From: Chara braunii | Taxonomy: Eukaryota > Streptophyta > Charophyceae > Charales > Characeae | Assembly: GCA_003427395.1 (NCBI GenBank) | Contig: BFEA01000523.1 | Location: 165,862 to 204,211, forward strand | Reading direction: 5' to 3' | Length of the DNA: 38,350 bases | In this document: positions 1-9,687 of the stretch, piece by piece | How the letters are laid out: each line of letters begins with the position of its first letter | How positions within the stretch are numbered: position 1 is the first letter of the stretch | The notes under the pieces: generated by a model | Seen by the model: the letters and a program-made list of their open reading frames with translations, nothing else | Told to the model about the DNA's origin: nothing | Databases searched by the model: none | Program-made: the position numbers and the translations under genes

Positions 1-211
1 TCCCCGAGCGGGGTCGCGGGGGCGGGGGTGCGGTGCGGGGGCTGTTGTGCAGGGCTGGTGGCGGGCCTGCGGGGTTGGACGACGGGGTACCCGCGGCTGG
101 GCGGCGGCGGGGGTCGTCCGATGGGGGCGGGGGTGGATGGTCCCCGTGGCGGAGGTTCGGGGCCGCTGTCTCACACCGGCTTCGCCCCCGGGGATCCCGC
201 TCGACAACGCT
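1..211. other. Very GC-rich block
   Basis: This stretch is dominated by runs of G and CGG/GGGGC words, far more GC-rich than the A/T-rich retroelement sequence that begins near 212-232. An open frame runs through it into the protease remnant downstream, but the upstream codons are low-complexity Gly/Arg/Trp and resemble no protein I know, so I do not call it coding. The sharp change in base composition marks an insertion or rearrangement junction. The G runs could form quadruplexes. Confidence 0.5.
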
Positions 212-231
212 GCATTTAGGAAAGAGGGAGC

Positions 232-782
232 ATGATTTGCCCATAACTCTTACGCCTATGGTTGCGGACAAGAGCATGATTATTGTCTCACAGTTTGTCA
301 GTCGTGTGAAATGTTACTTTCGAACTAATATTGCATTAAGTCACCTTGTTAAAAAGAACCTACCCTTTGACATGATTTTGGGAATGGATTGGCGCGAGGA
401 AGCCGATCCAGATATCAAGTTCAAAGATAAGGTTGTTAAAATAAAGGATGAAAAATCCAACATGGAACCGATTAAATTGTTTCATAGATGTTTAAACTCA
501 TCATTGTCTTTTTGTGGCATGAGTCTACTTGCCTTCAAGAGTATGGTCACGAAGAAGAAGTCGGTTCATGATGTGATGATGGTACTCGTCAAACGAGTAG
601 GTGGATGTTCCTCGTCCCACCCATCTTCTATTGATAAACTATTAACTGCATTTAAGGACTTCCAGTGTGAGCCAACGGGAGTAACTGATTGTGCCATCAA
701 GCGCACGATTGAAATCATTCCCGTAGTAAAATTCCTAAGGGACCAATCTATCGTATGTCACCGAAGGAATTGGAAAAACTAA
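232..782 (+). pseudogene. Ty3 protease C-terminal half and PR-RT linker (relic)
   Basis: The frame reads a retropepsin C-terminal half: ADKSMIIVSQFVSRVKCYF, then LPFDMILGMDW, the conserved strand and flap-distal motif seen also in element B. The catalytic DSG triad that should precede it is absent because the copy begins after it. The linker continues with a stretch resembling the FARLVKR...AYVRPV region of element B and shifts frame near 745-780, where the RT N-terminus ([14 protein letters not shown]) continues in another frame. Confidence 0.7.
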
Positions 783-1430
783 AGAAACAACTGCAAGAAC
801 TAACTAAAAAAGGATGGATTAGACCAAGTTCCTCTTCCTATGGTGCACCTGTTTTACTTGTGCCCAAAAGGAAGAACTCATGTTGTTCATAGATTACCGT
901 GGATTGAATTGCGTTATTGTCAAGAACGTAGAAACCCTTCCTCGCATTGATGATGTGGTTGATCAGTTGCAGGGGTGTGAATACTTCATCAAGATTGATC
1001 TAAAGTCATGATACCACTAGATCGAGGTGGCACCTGAAGATCAACACAAGACTGCCTTCCGAACCAGGTATGGACACCATGAGTTTATGGTTATGCCTTT
1101 CCGACTGAATAATGTACCGACGACTTTTGAAAGGTCAATATATTAAAACAGTGGCTAAATCAATTTGTAGTTGTGTATCTCGACGATATCCTCGTTTATA
1201 GCAAGACGCTGGAGGACCATGAGAAACACCTACGAATGGTTTTAGGGAAGTTAAGAGAAGGGAACTAAGTTAAATCCTAAGAAGTCAAAATTTGCTAAGT
1301 CTGAGGTGTTATATCTTGGACATATAATAAATGAAGAAGGACCAATGCCAGAAGAAAGGAAAATTACAGCAATCAAAGATTGACCCAGACCCAAGATTGT
1401 AACTGAATTGCGATTTTTCTTAGGACTTGT
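745..1430 (+). pseudogene. Ty3 reverse transcriptase (relic)
   Basis: Frame-hopping translation gives the RT core in order: [70 protein letters not shown] and the catalytic YLDD box at 1176-1187 (VVVYLDDILVYSKTLED), followed by YLGH. Several in-frame stops and small indels (for example around 870, 1008-1020 and 1141) rule out a functional enzyme. The YLDD aspartates themselves remain. Confidence 0.8.
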
Positions 1431-1990
1431 TAGCTATTATGGGAAGTTTGTAAGGAACTTCTCTCTTATAATTGCATCCATGAGAAGATTGTTGAAGAAA
1501 AAAAAAACCTTGGTTATGGAATGCAGATTGCGAGTCCGCATTCAAGAAATTGAAACACATGCTAACTCACTACCCTGTTTTGAAGATTGTTGACCCTTCA
1601 CTCCCTTTCATTTTCACAACTGATGCTAGTCAGTTTGGGATTGGGGTTGTGCTACAACAGGATGATGGGAAGCGATATATTTATGTCTAAACACCTTCCA
1701 TCTGATAAGGTAGCTAACTCAACCTAGGAAAGGGAATTGTATACCTTGGTTGAAGTGCTGAACACTTGGAAACACTACTTGCTCGAACGACACTTCACGA
1801 TTTACTCTGATCATTCAATCTTGAAGTGGATTAAGACTCAACCATGACTCTTCGACAAGTTAGTGAGATAGTCTTCATTCATCGACACATTGAAAACAAT
1901 TAAACGGAAATCTAATGTTGTTGTTGATGTTTTGTCTAGGCGCTCTGATTTCGTTGGTGCAATTGTTTCCTACCTTGACATCGGGTTAAA
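1410..1990 (+). pseudogene. Ty3 RT thumb, RNase H and tether (relic)
   Basis: The segment starts with an FLGLVSYYGKFVRNFS thumb motif and then TTDASQFGIG near 1619-1645, the first catalytic Asp region of Ty3 RNase H. An ERELY-like segment is interrupted by a stop near 1725. YSDHSILKWIKT and the tether VVVDVLSRRSDF (1918-1955) follow. Frameshifts lie around 1500, 1590, 1690 and 1850. Layout and spacing match element B. Confidence 0.75.
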
Positions 1991-2109
1991 GTTGAAGGAT
2001 CATATCGACAAGGGTATGTTAGGGATCCTATATGGAATCCTATCATCCAAACCCTACAGAAAAATCTTGAACTCTTACGTGAATAACGTATGACTAAACA
2101 ACTTGCTTT

Positions 2110-2840
2110 TTTTTATGGATGAAACCGAAGACAAAATTTGCATTCCTCACAAAGAAGAAATTAAGAGTATGATTATTGGGGAATGTTATGACAATGAAGG
2201 ACACTTCGGGTTTAAGAAGACATTTGCCAATGTCAGAGAGAACTTTGAATGAAAAGAAATGAAGGAAGATGTGCTAACATGTGTGCGAACCTGTCTTGTT
2301 TGCCAAAGCAACAAACCCTCGCATGAGAATCCATTGGGACTATTGCGACGACTACCTATTCCAAGCGGACCAGGTGAGTCCATCTTGATCGACTTCATGA
2401 GTCTCACCAAGAGTCGGAATGGTAACAGTCAAGTAATGGCCATTGTGGATGGATTCTCTAAGTATGCTATGTTTGTTCCTTTCCCTGCCGAAGCAAGAAC
2501 GAAACTCGTCATCCAGAAGTTTCAGATGCGATGGGTTTTGGAATACGGATTTTCAAAAACCAACGTCTCTGATCGGGATGTATGGTTCATTGACCAGCAG
2601 TGGCAAACCCGATTGATTATGTCGTCAGGGAGGCACCTTGAAACGAGTGGGCAAACTGAACAGATGAACCGTTGGGGCCAACAACTTTTGCGAATGTATG
2701 TACGGCTAGATCAGATTGATTGGGATGAGACTTGCCAAAGATTGCGAGTGCATATAATAACAGTGTTCATACAGTCACAGGCCGAACACCGAATGCACTT
2801 CAGAAAGGTTGGAAGTCGTGACGTCCCATTGATGCTTTGA
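2110..2840 (+). pseudogene. Ty3 integrase, zinc finger plus core (relic)
   Basis: A degraded HHCC zinc finger is visible: an early His is lost in the ECYDNEGHFG stretch, whereas CLVCQ keeps the Cys pair. The RNase-H-fold core follows, with IDFMSLTKSRNG, VSDRDVWF and ETSGQTEQMNR carrying the D, D and E positions. The longest open piece is 2259-2840 (193 codons), beginning after a stop near 2250. The C-terminal part diverges after about 2740 through indels. Confidence 0.8.
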
Positions 2841-3365
2841 CTGGGGACCACGTCCAACGGCTACCCCCAAGAAGACATAACGAAAGTAAAGGAAAATATT
2901 CAAAAAGCCCAATTACAAATGATTGATTAGGCCAACAAAGATTGTCGGCCATCACAGTTTCAAGAAGGAGATCTTGTTAAGTCAAGTCCAAAGAATTTTC
3001 CTTAGAAGAGAACGTGTCACAGAAACTGTTGCCTGTCTATTATGGACCGTGGGAAGTTCTCAAGGTGATAGGGGGCATTGATAGACCTTCCTACATAATA
3101 GATGTACCCCCACACCTCAAGACATATCCCGTCTTTCACGCCTCTTCAAGTTACTGCCATATGTAGAAGGCTAACTGGCCATCCATGTTTCCTCCCTCTA
3201 TGAATGGAGGATATGAAGTTGAAAAGATACTAGAGCATGGATACTTTTCTACAGGTGGTAGAGGAAGGCCACAAAAGCAGTTTAAGGTAAAGTTCAAATC
3301 TCAACCCCCGTCTGAAGCCAGATGGTTTAGCAAAAAAAAACTAAAGGGAACCTAGCCTAAAGCTG
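2841..3365 (+). pseudogene. Integrase C-terminal / chromodomain-like tail (relic)
   Basis: Short reading pieces match the C-terminus of element B: QKLLPVYYGPWEVLKVIGG, PSYIIDVPPHLKTYPVFHAS, a GGYEVEKILEHGYF piece, GGRGRPQKQFKVKF and ARWFSKKKLKG. The VEKIL...ARWF pattern is that of the chromodomain-like module found at the end of plant Ty3 integrases, which is thought to guide insertion. Stops and frameshifts break it several times. The homology ends near 3360. Confidence 0.7.
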
Positions 3366-4400
3366 AAATTTCTGCGATGGAACTCGAAGATTGGGCCGGC
3401 AGGAATGTAATAACCCGCTCAAAATATGCTACTGTCGTCGGCCAGGGGCCGCTCACAGGCCACAGCAAGGCCTTGCGCCAGACTGTACCCAAACGAGGCC
3501 TCGAAACGAGGCTTCAGAGGCCCTAAGCCCAATAGTTGACCGAAGAAAGTCAACACTGAATTGTAGCTCGGAAATTGAGGCGCACGAGTCAAAGTTTGCA
3601 CGGACCCAGTCCAGGCCACCGATCAGGCACACACATTTGGCTGTACGCAGGTATCCAGGCAAAATCTGGTCGAAGTGGAAGTCTGCAACTGCATGAGATC
3701 CAGGACATTGACTGCGAGTGAATCTGAGCCCTTGTATCCGGGAGACCAGAGGCTGGTCAGCTTGCGACTACACTACTTATTGACTCAGCCCCTGCTCATT
3801 GACATTCAGTCTTGCACTTGCTGCACGACCCTGGCTCGACGCTGGCTTGACGCTGGCACTACGCTGGCATTGTGTGTGACAACGACGCAAGACTGCTGCA
3901 TTGTGTTGCTGGCGCGGCTCTGTTCTTGGCGCCAGCTGGGGTATTGATTGCTGACGTGGCGCTTGCCACATTGTCTTCGACACAGATTGGGGTCGACAAG
4001 GAGGGAGATCAGGTCTGTGAGATTGGTTCTGAGAGAGAGAGAAGCTTACCTGATTGATGCTGTTGACATTGTGCACTGCTGTGACGTCTTCATGGGAGAT
4101 CTGTGCCTACGTGGCACTAAGCTGTGATCGGTTCTTGTCAGGCTCGTCTTTGGAAAACTGTATGCTGACGTGGACAGAGGGAAGATGCCCGAAGGAGTGG
4201 GACATGAAGGAGTTCTATCTTCGTTTGATAGACACTTTCTCTTCCACCCTCCAAGTCTAATCTCCCACCTCTCAGCTTCGTCCGTTGGTTACGAGACATT
4301 GTACTGGGGATCACATTCATGATTATTGGAGACATTGACTTGCGCTGAGACATCTTGTATTTCGACGTGACGAGCTTTCCGATTGACTGGGTTCATTACA
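3366..4400 (+). other. Probable 3' flank or LTR of element A (borders unresolved)
   Basis: This follows directly on the end of the integrase homology in the position of a 3' LTR, and a TGTAATAACCCGC start at 3406 would fit a TG-type border. I cannot find a matching 5' LTR or a target-site duplication, so the LTR call is positional only. The sequence has short imperfect repeats (gctggc...acgctgg at 3836-3868, and a CCTCGAAACGAGG palindrome near 3504). No coding frame is convincing. Confidence 0.35.
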
Positions 4401-4782
4401 GCCTTTGATGGCTTGATAATAATTCACCCCCACGGCCCCACCTCAATAATGTGCAAAGAAAGGAAGTAAGGAAGGGTTTGTACTTCGTCTTTTTGTTTGC
4501 TTTTCCCCCCCATGCAATCAGCAGGCGCCCCCATCGGGCAGGGATAAGAGCCTATGCCCAATGGGGGTTTCATTCGATTGGAAGGGTTTGTTTGTAGTGG
4601 CGATGTTTGCAAGCTGGAGCTGGCTTTGCATGTTTCTTTTTCCGCTCTTTTTTTCCTTTTTTTTCTAGAAAGTCATAAAAATATTTGTGTTAATAATCAA
4701 ATTATCCTTCGGCCTTGGGGCTGTCTCTGATATAGATGGCATGTCGTTGGCATGTTATGAATGTGGTCATGTTATGTTGCAG
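4401..4782 (+). other. Probable intron sequence upstream of the first LPAT exon in the window
   Basis: Non-coding, T-rich toward its 3' end, ending ...atgttgcag immediately before the exon at 4783. I see no gene in it. The preceding exon is probably outside the window, since nothing in 1-4782 resembles the catalytic part of the acyltransferase. Confidence 0.5.
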
Positions 4783-4875
4783 GTTCATCTTCACATCAGA
4801 CGGTACAACTTGAATGATCTTCCGAAAGAGGACGGAGAGATTGCAAACTTCTGCCGCGAGTTGTTCATGGAGAAG
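4783..4875 (+). CDS. LPAT-like acyltransferase, internal exon (1st of 3 in window)
   Basis: The 93-nt exon lies between a ttgcag acceptor and a gtaaat donor and is in phase 0 at both ends. It encodes 31 residues starting VHLHIRRYNLNDLP and ending NFCRELFMEK. From knowledge of plant ER lysophosphatidic acid acyltransferases (LPAT2 type, EC 2.3.1.51), this corresponds to the segment after the catalytic core, where family members read VHVHIK...DLPE...WC...F..KD. The enzyme adds a second acyl chain to lysophosphatidic acid to form phosphatidic acid in the ER membrane. The HX4D and EGTR-type catalytic motifs would be on exons upstream of the window. The family call rests on a short stretch, supported by the two following exons. 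Confidence 0.62.
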
Positions 4876-6100
4876 GTAAATAACTTAAAATAAGTTTTAA
4901 TAATGCTCATGAGTCATGATTCATATTGCAGTCAGTGACTCAGTGTGGCTTTTGTTTGTCAGCGATTTCAAAATGCCTGTCAGATAAATACACACGACAA
5001 CCTTCTCCACATCCTGGCCTGCACCTTGTGCAATGGCCCCTTCCCTGCATCCCGTTGCATTGTGTGAATATCACCAGTATGTATTGACCACCTGGCACCT
5101 GCTCAACCAAAGTAAATTATTTGTGTACATAGTATGTTAAGCGGGACAAAAAAAGGATAAAAGAACTTCCTTGCTGTGTTAGCAACTGGTCTGCCCTGGT
5201 CACCTTAAACCACTAGTACCTCCGCCACTGTTGGGAAAATAGAGAAAACTGGCAGTCTGAGTTTTCCCAGTTTTCCTTGAAATGTTCGGAGGTCCCAGAG
5301 GCTCGGCAAGAAGAATAAAGTTTAGTTTTATATTGCCCGCTCGTGAAAGGGAAAAAAAAAGAAGAAGAAACTTTCTCTACTGCAATGATGTCGTGCAGGG
5401 TAGTCTAGGAGGCCGTGCTCACAGTACTAGTCCACAGAATGAATCTTGCTGCACGGTCAGATTGTGGATGCTGTTCCTTTCTTTTTTCTCTTTCTTTTCT
5501 TACTGTTACGAGTCCCCTGTCAGCGAGGCAGGGCATAGTCTGTGATTTGCTGAAGCTGTGTTTCCTCAACCGTGATCACACTGGCACTCAGAGGAACGTA
5601 TCCAGCCAATATCACGGCCGAAATCTGTGTTTTTCCTTTTTTTTTTCTTTGTATTTCTTGAATCTGACACTCTGGCCACGGGGCTGAGATGCCCTCACTG
5701 AGGGCACACTCACACTACGACTTCCAAGAATGTATCCAACTGCATTTCACGGCCAAAGCTTTGTACGGCCGCGACTTTTTTTCTTCTTTTTATGTTGTTT
5801 TTTCCGTGAAAGTACGGGAAAAGAAAATGGAGTGGGACCCAGGCTCGGCAAAACTTGGAGCGCAGTGAGATTCAGGCTCGGCAAAAACAGGCTCGGAGGG
5901 CGGCCCGGTCGGACAAGGGCCAGAAAGAGCAGGTTGTGTGGAGAGTGAACCTAAGTGGTTCCTTGCAGATTGATTGATTGGTGGGGATTGTGCTGCTCAG
6001 CATGGTGTTGTAAAGAGAACAGTCCAAAGTCAAGAATGAACTTGCTGTAACCCTGAGGATTACATAGATGCATGCATCCATTGCCGCTTATGAAAAAGGT

Positions 6101-6198
6101 GGGGCTTCCAGGATGGGACTTCCTGTAACAGTTGGTCTCAAAGACTTCCAGAATGGGGCTTCCAGGATGGGACTTCCTGCAACAGTTTGTCTCAAAGA
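6101..6198. repeat. 54-bp tandem duplication in the intron
   Basis: The unit beginning ggggcttccaggatggg at 6101 recurs at 6155. About 44 bases match with two differences before the copies diverge. Confidence 0.8.
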
Positions 6199-6245
6199 TG
6201 ATTTTGAGAAATGAAATGAAGGACATAGTAGTGACACTGGAGAGT

Positions 6246-6284
6246 CGAGTGCATCTTCCCACAGACCCTGGAAAGATGCACTCG
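6246..6284 (+). repeat. 12-bp perfect inverted repeat (hairpin 1)
   Basis: CGAGTGCATCTT at 6246-6257 is the exact reverse complement of AAGATGCACTCG at 6273-6284, with a 15-nt loop. A related hairpin lies at 6443-6479 with a nearly identical loop (ccacagANNctgga). Confidence 0.8.
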
Positions 6285-6442
6285 TTCTTGCATGATGAGA
6301 TCCTCCTCTGTTCTGCCTGCTGCACTGTAACACGTCAGAGTCTTGCTGTGTGTGATTCTCATTTCGAATCTCTGTCCCATCTCTGTTTTCTTGGTTATGG
6401 GCGGACCTTGCAACACGTCACAAAAGAAACAAAAAAAAAGCT

Positions 6443-6479
6443 GACTGCATCTTACCACAGAAACTGGAAAGATTCAGTC
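6443..6479 (+). repeat. Related hairpin 2, with a compensatory pair
   Basis: GACTGCATCTT at 6443-6453 pairs with AAGATTCAGTC at 6469-6479, 10 of 11 positions. Compared with the hairpin at 6246-6284, the third pair has changed from G-C to C-G on both sides, so pairing is kept although the sequence differs. One inner pair is lost (C/T mismatch). Confidence 0.7.
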
Positions 6480-6619
6480 GTTTGCTTTTGTCGTTTTGTG
6501 TGCCATGTGGGAAGGCCTTACCTGCTGTTTGTGTGTGTGCCTATCAACTGTCCGTGTTGTTGCTGCTGTTTTTTTTCCTGTTTTTTTATCTTTGCCCGAT
6601 TTGGTTGCTGTCGGAGCAG

Positions 6620-6706
6620 GACAAGTTGTTGGATGACTACTTCCGAGTTGGGAGTTTTGATGAGAGCTTGTACCGGCCTTCAAGACGAACACAATCATCG
6701 CTATGG
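6620..6706 (+). CDS. LPAT-like acyltransferase, internal exon (2nd of 3 in window)
   Basis: The 87-nt exon lies between a gagcag acceptor and a strong gtaagt donor and is in phase 0 at both ends. It encodes 29 residues, DKLLDDYF...YRPSRRTQSSLW. Joined to the exon ending at 4875 it reads ...FMEK-DKLLDDYF, matching the family pattern of acidic and basic residues followed by an RP(T/I)KS-like motif just before the C-terminal membrane segments. The matching phase and the canonical donor are the main evidence, and the family assignment is from recall of plant LPAT2 proteins. The next downstream piece that continues the family alignment is 19.5 kb away. Confidence 0.6.
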
Positions 6707-6756
6707 GTAAGTCATTTCAAAAGATGTCTGGCTGAAGTTTGGGATTTGTCTACAGA

Positions 6757-6854
6757 GTCCTTTGGGACATCCATTAAAAGGTAACAATACAGAGAACATT
6801 AGCATGGACGCTGCGCAAGAATGACACACATAAATCGAGAAATGGTTCAAACGT
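6757..6854 (+). ncRNA. U6 snRNA-like sequence, near full length (probable pseudogene)
   Basis: The whole length aligns with plant U6 spliceosomal RNA: a GTCC..TTTGGGACATCC 5' part, AATACAGAGAACATTAGCATGG with the ACAGAGA box and AGC triad intact, then CTGCGCAAGAATGACACACA and TAAATCGAGAAATGGTTCAAA. I count several scattered substitutions and small deletions in the 5' stem-loop. No T-run follows for Pol III termination, and no TATA box or USE (TCCCACATCG-type) is visible upstream, so I regard it as a processed or reverse-integrated copy rather than an active gene. It sits only 51 nt downstream of an LPAT 5' splice site, in the sense direction. Confidence 0.8.
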
Positions 6855-8242
6855 AGAAGAGAAAAAGGAGCTCTTTGACCTGGACTCCTATCTACAACAG
6901 GTTCGCTGTGAAGATCATCAGCCCAGTGAATGCATGAAGACTCCGTGCAAACGGCTGGCCTCCCTTTCTCCAGGTGAGTGCCTTGTTACATTGCCCCCTC
7001 TCCCTGACTTCCTCCACAGTCCCCTCTGCCCAAGGACCTGCGCCTTCCTCCTCCGGCTATGGTGGCCAACACCCCGGCTATGGCTGCTGCGCCTCTCTGC
7101 TTCGCTGCACCAAGCAGCTTCCTCGTGCCATGCCATCTTCCCCATGGTATGGTGCTCATTCGCAAGAGCTAGCGCTCCAGCAGCACTGCTGCATCTAGCC
7201 AATCAAAATGTCTGGTGAGCAAGGCTCACTTCCTTTTGTGCTAGCTGACTTGTGGCCTGGCTGGAAAGTCTGTGCCCCTGTCTCAGTGGCAGCGCCCTGG
7301 GCCGCTTCCAGAATCTGCACGGGGCTCAACTGTAAGTCCCTGGGCCTCAGTATCTTGACTGGGCCTCCGCATCTTCAACCAACCAAAGTCTGAGCCCTAC
7401 CGGTCGGTTGGAGATGCTGCATGCAGCAACCAACCCACAGGGCCCTGTAACACAGTTTCCTCTCGCCATGGTTTTATAGTCCTATCAATTCCTATGACTT
7501 GTTTATAGTCCTAAAGATTCCTATAACTTGTTTATAGTCCTATAGATCATGGCTTGTGCACTGAAGTAATGCCAAGTGCAAGGAACATGAGTATGGACGA
7601 AGCACAGAAATCCAGAAAGCAAAATCACACTGAAGTCCAAGTATTCAAAGCCAAAGCAGATAGCACATGGAACCGAGTAACCATCCAATTGAGAATGATA
7701 CAGAAGAAACGTGAGTCAATGTCCATGCCCATCAGGGCAACACCAACAGCATAACCCAAATGTAGCTCTCTCTTGTGAATGGCGCCAGGCGCCCTATCTA
7801 CTCTACAGCCTATCCTACAACTACAGCAATGAACAGCAACCAGACAACTTGACTACCAGCGAGTGATGATGTCAACACCAATGCCGACCTCCACCTTCAC
7901 CAGGTACGTGTCCTCTTCCCCACACTCTCCCTTGTTACCCACACAACGCCCTTCACCTCCGAAGTACCGCCTTCGCCCTCACCTCCCCTGCACCCTCATG
8001 CGGCCCGGCTATGGCCGCCAGTGCCTTGCGTGCAGGCACCGCCCTACCGCCTAGCGCTGGCCTGCTTGCTCTTAGCGCAGCACTGCCTTGCACAGCGCAG
8101 CACTCATGCATCCGCGCAGCGTGCCCGCAAGTGCCAGCATTGGCCAAGATCCCTGCTGCCTCGCCCTGCTTGCCTATATGCCAGTGCAGCGTGTGGGCGG
8201 CCTCCCTTCAGCCTGTGACCGGGGCCCAGAGGCTGAAGCCAA
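6855..8242. other. Intron sequence without a recognisable gene
   Basis: Contains C-rich segments with ggctatgg words (7059-7085 and 8001-8012) that share a loose layout, each following a CCAGGT(G/A) word and a CCCTCT-rich tract. They may be relics of one repeat. Three short copies of tatagtccta near 7477-7540 form a small ~30-bp direct repeat. No open frame here is convincing. Confidence 0.4.
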
Positions 8243-8610
8243 CTCGATACAGTTGGGCCCCGGGGCAATGCAGTTGCGCCTCCTTCATCAAGGCCTGCGG
8301 CCAGATTCAGACAGTGGGCCGATTTCCCTTTGGCATTTTCGGCCTCTCTACCCAGCATGCATTGTCGGCCTCACGTTCGAGTGCCCAGGGCCTAACTAAC
8401 TCAGAGGCCCTGGGCATTTCAGCATTTGCTGAAATCCGAGACTCGGTGCACTCCAACCAACTGGCGTGCTGCAACTGTATAGACCCCACTTCGTGAAATG
8501 TTGGCACAGAGGGCTCTTGTTGATTTGCTGGCCCGCCTTCACTTAGGGCGGGCACTAGGCTTGCTGGGGCGTTAGCCCAGAACATGTACATCATGGCAAG
8601 GCCCCTACTT
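8243..8610 (+). repeat. LTR-like repeat, copy 1
   Basis: Three exact blocks recur in the same order and orientation at 25.66-25.93 kb: GATTCAGACAGTGG (8304-8317), AACCAACTGGCG (8455-8466) and GCCCGCCTTCACTTAGGG (8531-8548). Spacings are similar (151 and 76 nt here, 168 and 81 nt there). The copy carries two back-to-back perfect hairpins (8383-8415 and 8416-8435) and a third at 8531-8553 (GCCCGCC/GGCGGGC). Structure-rich, non-coding and dispersed, it looks like a decayed LTR or other mobile-element end. Borders are uncertain. Confidence 0.5.
8383..8435. repeat. Two abutting perfect inverted repeats
   Basis: GCCCAGGGCCT (8383-8393) and AGGCCCTGGGC (8405-8415) form an 11-bp stem with an 11-nt loop. 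Immediately after, ATTTCAGC (8416-8423) and GCTGAAAT (8428-8435) form an 8-bp stem with a 4-nt loop. Confidence 0.85.
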
Positions 8611-8726
8611 GAGGGCTCAATCCTCACACAAGGCCAAAATTTGCGGACCTGCCTTTTCTTAAGGCGAGTAGGGCCTTTCGAGAGAAACCTTCAGTCCACT
8701 TGCTGTGTCCCCTCCATCGTCCTCTC

Positions 8727-9130
8727 TTATGCAGATACGATTTGTGGGACTGTGTTCATCAGCTCCTCTCTTGTGTACCATCGATCTTCCTTGGGATCCA
8801 CATGATGCCTGAAGCGACCTGAAACTGCATTTCTGATTTCAGCAGTCGTCCTCTGCATACAGGCTACTATATAGGCAATAATCTGTGTTCCACATTCTGA
8901 TCGTTGTCGACATATCCATCCACAGTTGGGGGGCAGCATTGACCTCCTTGATGGAAACTCCTTCTCAGCGAGAGGTTGGAGTTTGGAGGGATGGAAGATA
9001 GTAATCGGATCACGTATGATGGGCCATCAGGGTCAGAACCCATGATGTTTAGGCCGTGCCATGGCCCATAATAATCAGGCATCAATTTGTGCGAAATGTT
9101 CACTTTTTGTGTGGATTCTGAAAACTTCAC
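8727..9130 (-). pseudogene. Element C integrase C-terminal / chromodomain-like segment
   Basis: Pieces read KVNISHKLMPDYYGPW, PDGPSYVIRL, CPPTVDGYVD and DPKEDRWYTREELMNTVPQI. These align with the YRGPWPVL...DGPSYTIEL...EDDRWFTRTELVQTAPDI segment of element B. Frameshifts separate the pieces. Confidence 0.65.
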
Positions 9131-9410
9131 CCAACCCTCTCTCCTATCTGAAACTTAGACTCCTGTCTGCTTCGGTTCTCAGATGCTATCATGGCATCAT
9201 GAATTTTCTGAATCTGCACGATGGTTTCCTGCAGCATTTTTTCATAGTTCATTGCAAATTCAATACTGCCCAGAGCAGGAGCTGGTTTACGGCCATGTAG
9301 ATGAACTCTGATAAAGTCTACTGGAGTCCTTGGCTCTCATCGCAATAGTAACTGATTAGGTGTGCACAGTGTTGTTGTACAGACTGGTGAAGAGGCAGCT
9401 TCTCATCCCA

Positions 9411-9472
9411 GTCCTCTTGGATGGGCTTGACATAGTGCCCAGTCCTCTTGGATGGGCTTGACATTGTGCCAG
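9411..9472. repeat. 31-bp tandem duplication in element C
   Basis: gtcctcttggatgggcttga recurs with a period of 31 (9411-9441, 9442-9472), with one or two differences. Confidence 0.85.
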
Positions 9473-9599
9473 CAGGTGCTGTACTACCCGGTTCATCTTT
9501 TCACCTTGTCCGTTTGTCTCGGGACGATTTCCAGATGTCATCTGCAATTCTGACCTGATTTGCTGAGCGGCCTTCTTCCACAAATCACTTGTGAAACGT

Positions 9600-9687
9600 C
9601 TTAGGAAGGCCAAATCCCTCACCCAGTGATCCATGAACAACTTCTTAGGAAGGCCAAATCCCTCACCCAGTGATCCATGAACAACTT
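9600..9687. repeat. 44-bp tandem duplication in element C
   Basis: The unit starting cttaggaaggccaaatccct at 9600 is repeated exactly at 9644, ending at 9687. Confidence 0.9.

Larger units (their letters stand above)
212..3365 (+). mobile_element. Ty3/gypsy LTR retrotransposon A, 5'-truncated and decayed
   Basis: Translated pieces appear in the order protease, reverse transcriptase, RNase H, integrase, C-terminal chromodomain-like segment, which is the Ty3/gypsy order. Gag and the protease active-site DSG segment are missing because the copy starts inside the protease at the GC-rich junction. Many stops and frameshifts break every domain, so this is a dead copy. Its proteins match the better preserved element at about 13.2-17.9 kb domain by domain (LPFDM-LGMDW against LPFDI-LDMDW; YLDDIL in both), so both belong to one family. 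It lies in the same orientation as the acyltransferase gene downstream and is probably in one of that gene's introns. Confidence 0.85.
4876..6619 (+). other. LPAT intron (1,744 bp) with internal repeats
   Basis: The intron starts gtaaat and ends tcggagcag after a pyrimidine-rich tract near 6565-6595. It contains an imperfect ~55-bp direct repeat (5580-5635 and 5715-5765, sharing gtatccaa/gcca and cacggcc), a 54-bp tandem duplication (6101-6198) and two related hairpins (6246-6284 and 6443-6479). Open frames in it are T- or C-rich shadows. I see no other gene. Confidence 0.5.

Noticed and set aside
33-231. N-terminal extension of the protease frame in the GC-rich block
   Set aside because: Composition-driven Gly/Arg/Trp codons; retroelement homology starts only at about 232.
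7677-7706. Possible fourth U6 trace (ATCCAATTGAGAATGATACAGAAG)-like stretch
   Set aside because: About 20 bases resemble U6, but the match stops and no neighbouring U6 segment follows in order; too short to claim.
8011-8496. 161-codon plus frame, Ala/Cys/Pro-rich
   Set aside because: GC-rich repeat sequence with overlapping frames open on both strands, no recognisable motif, and it runs through perfect hairpins of an LTR-like repeat.
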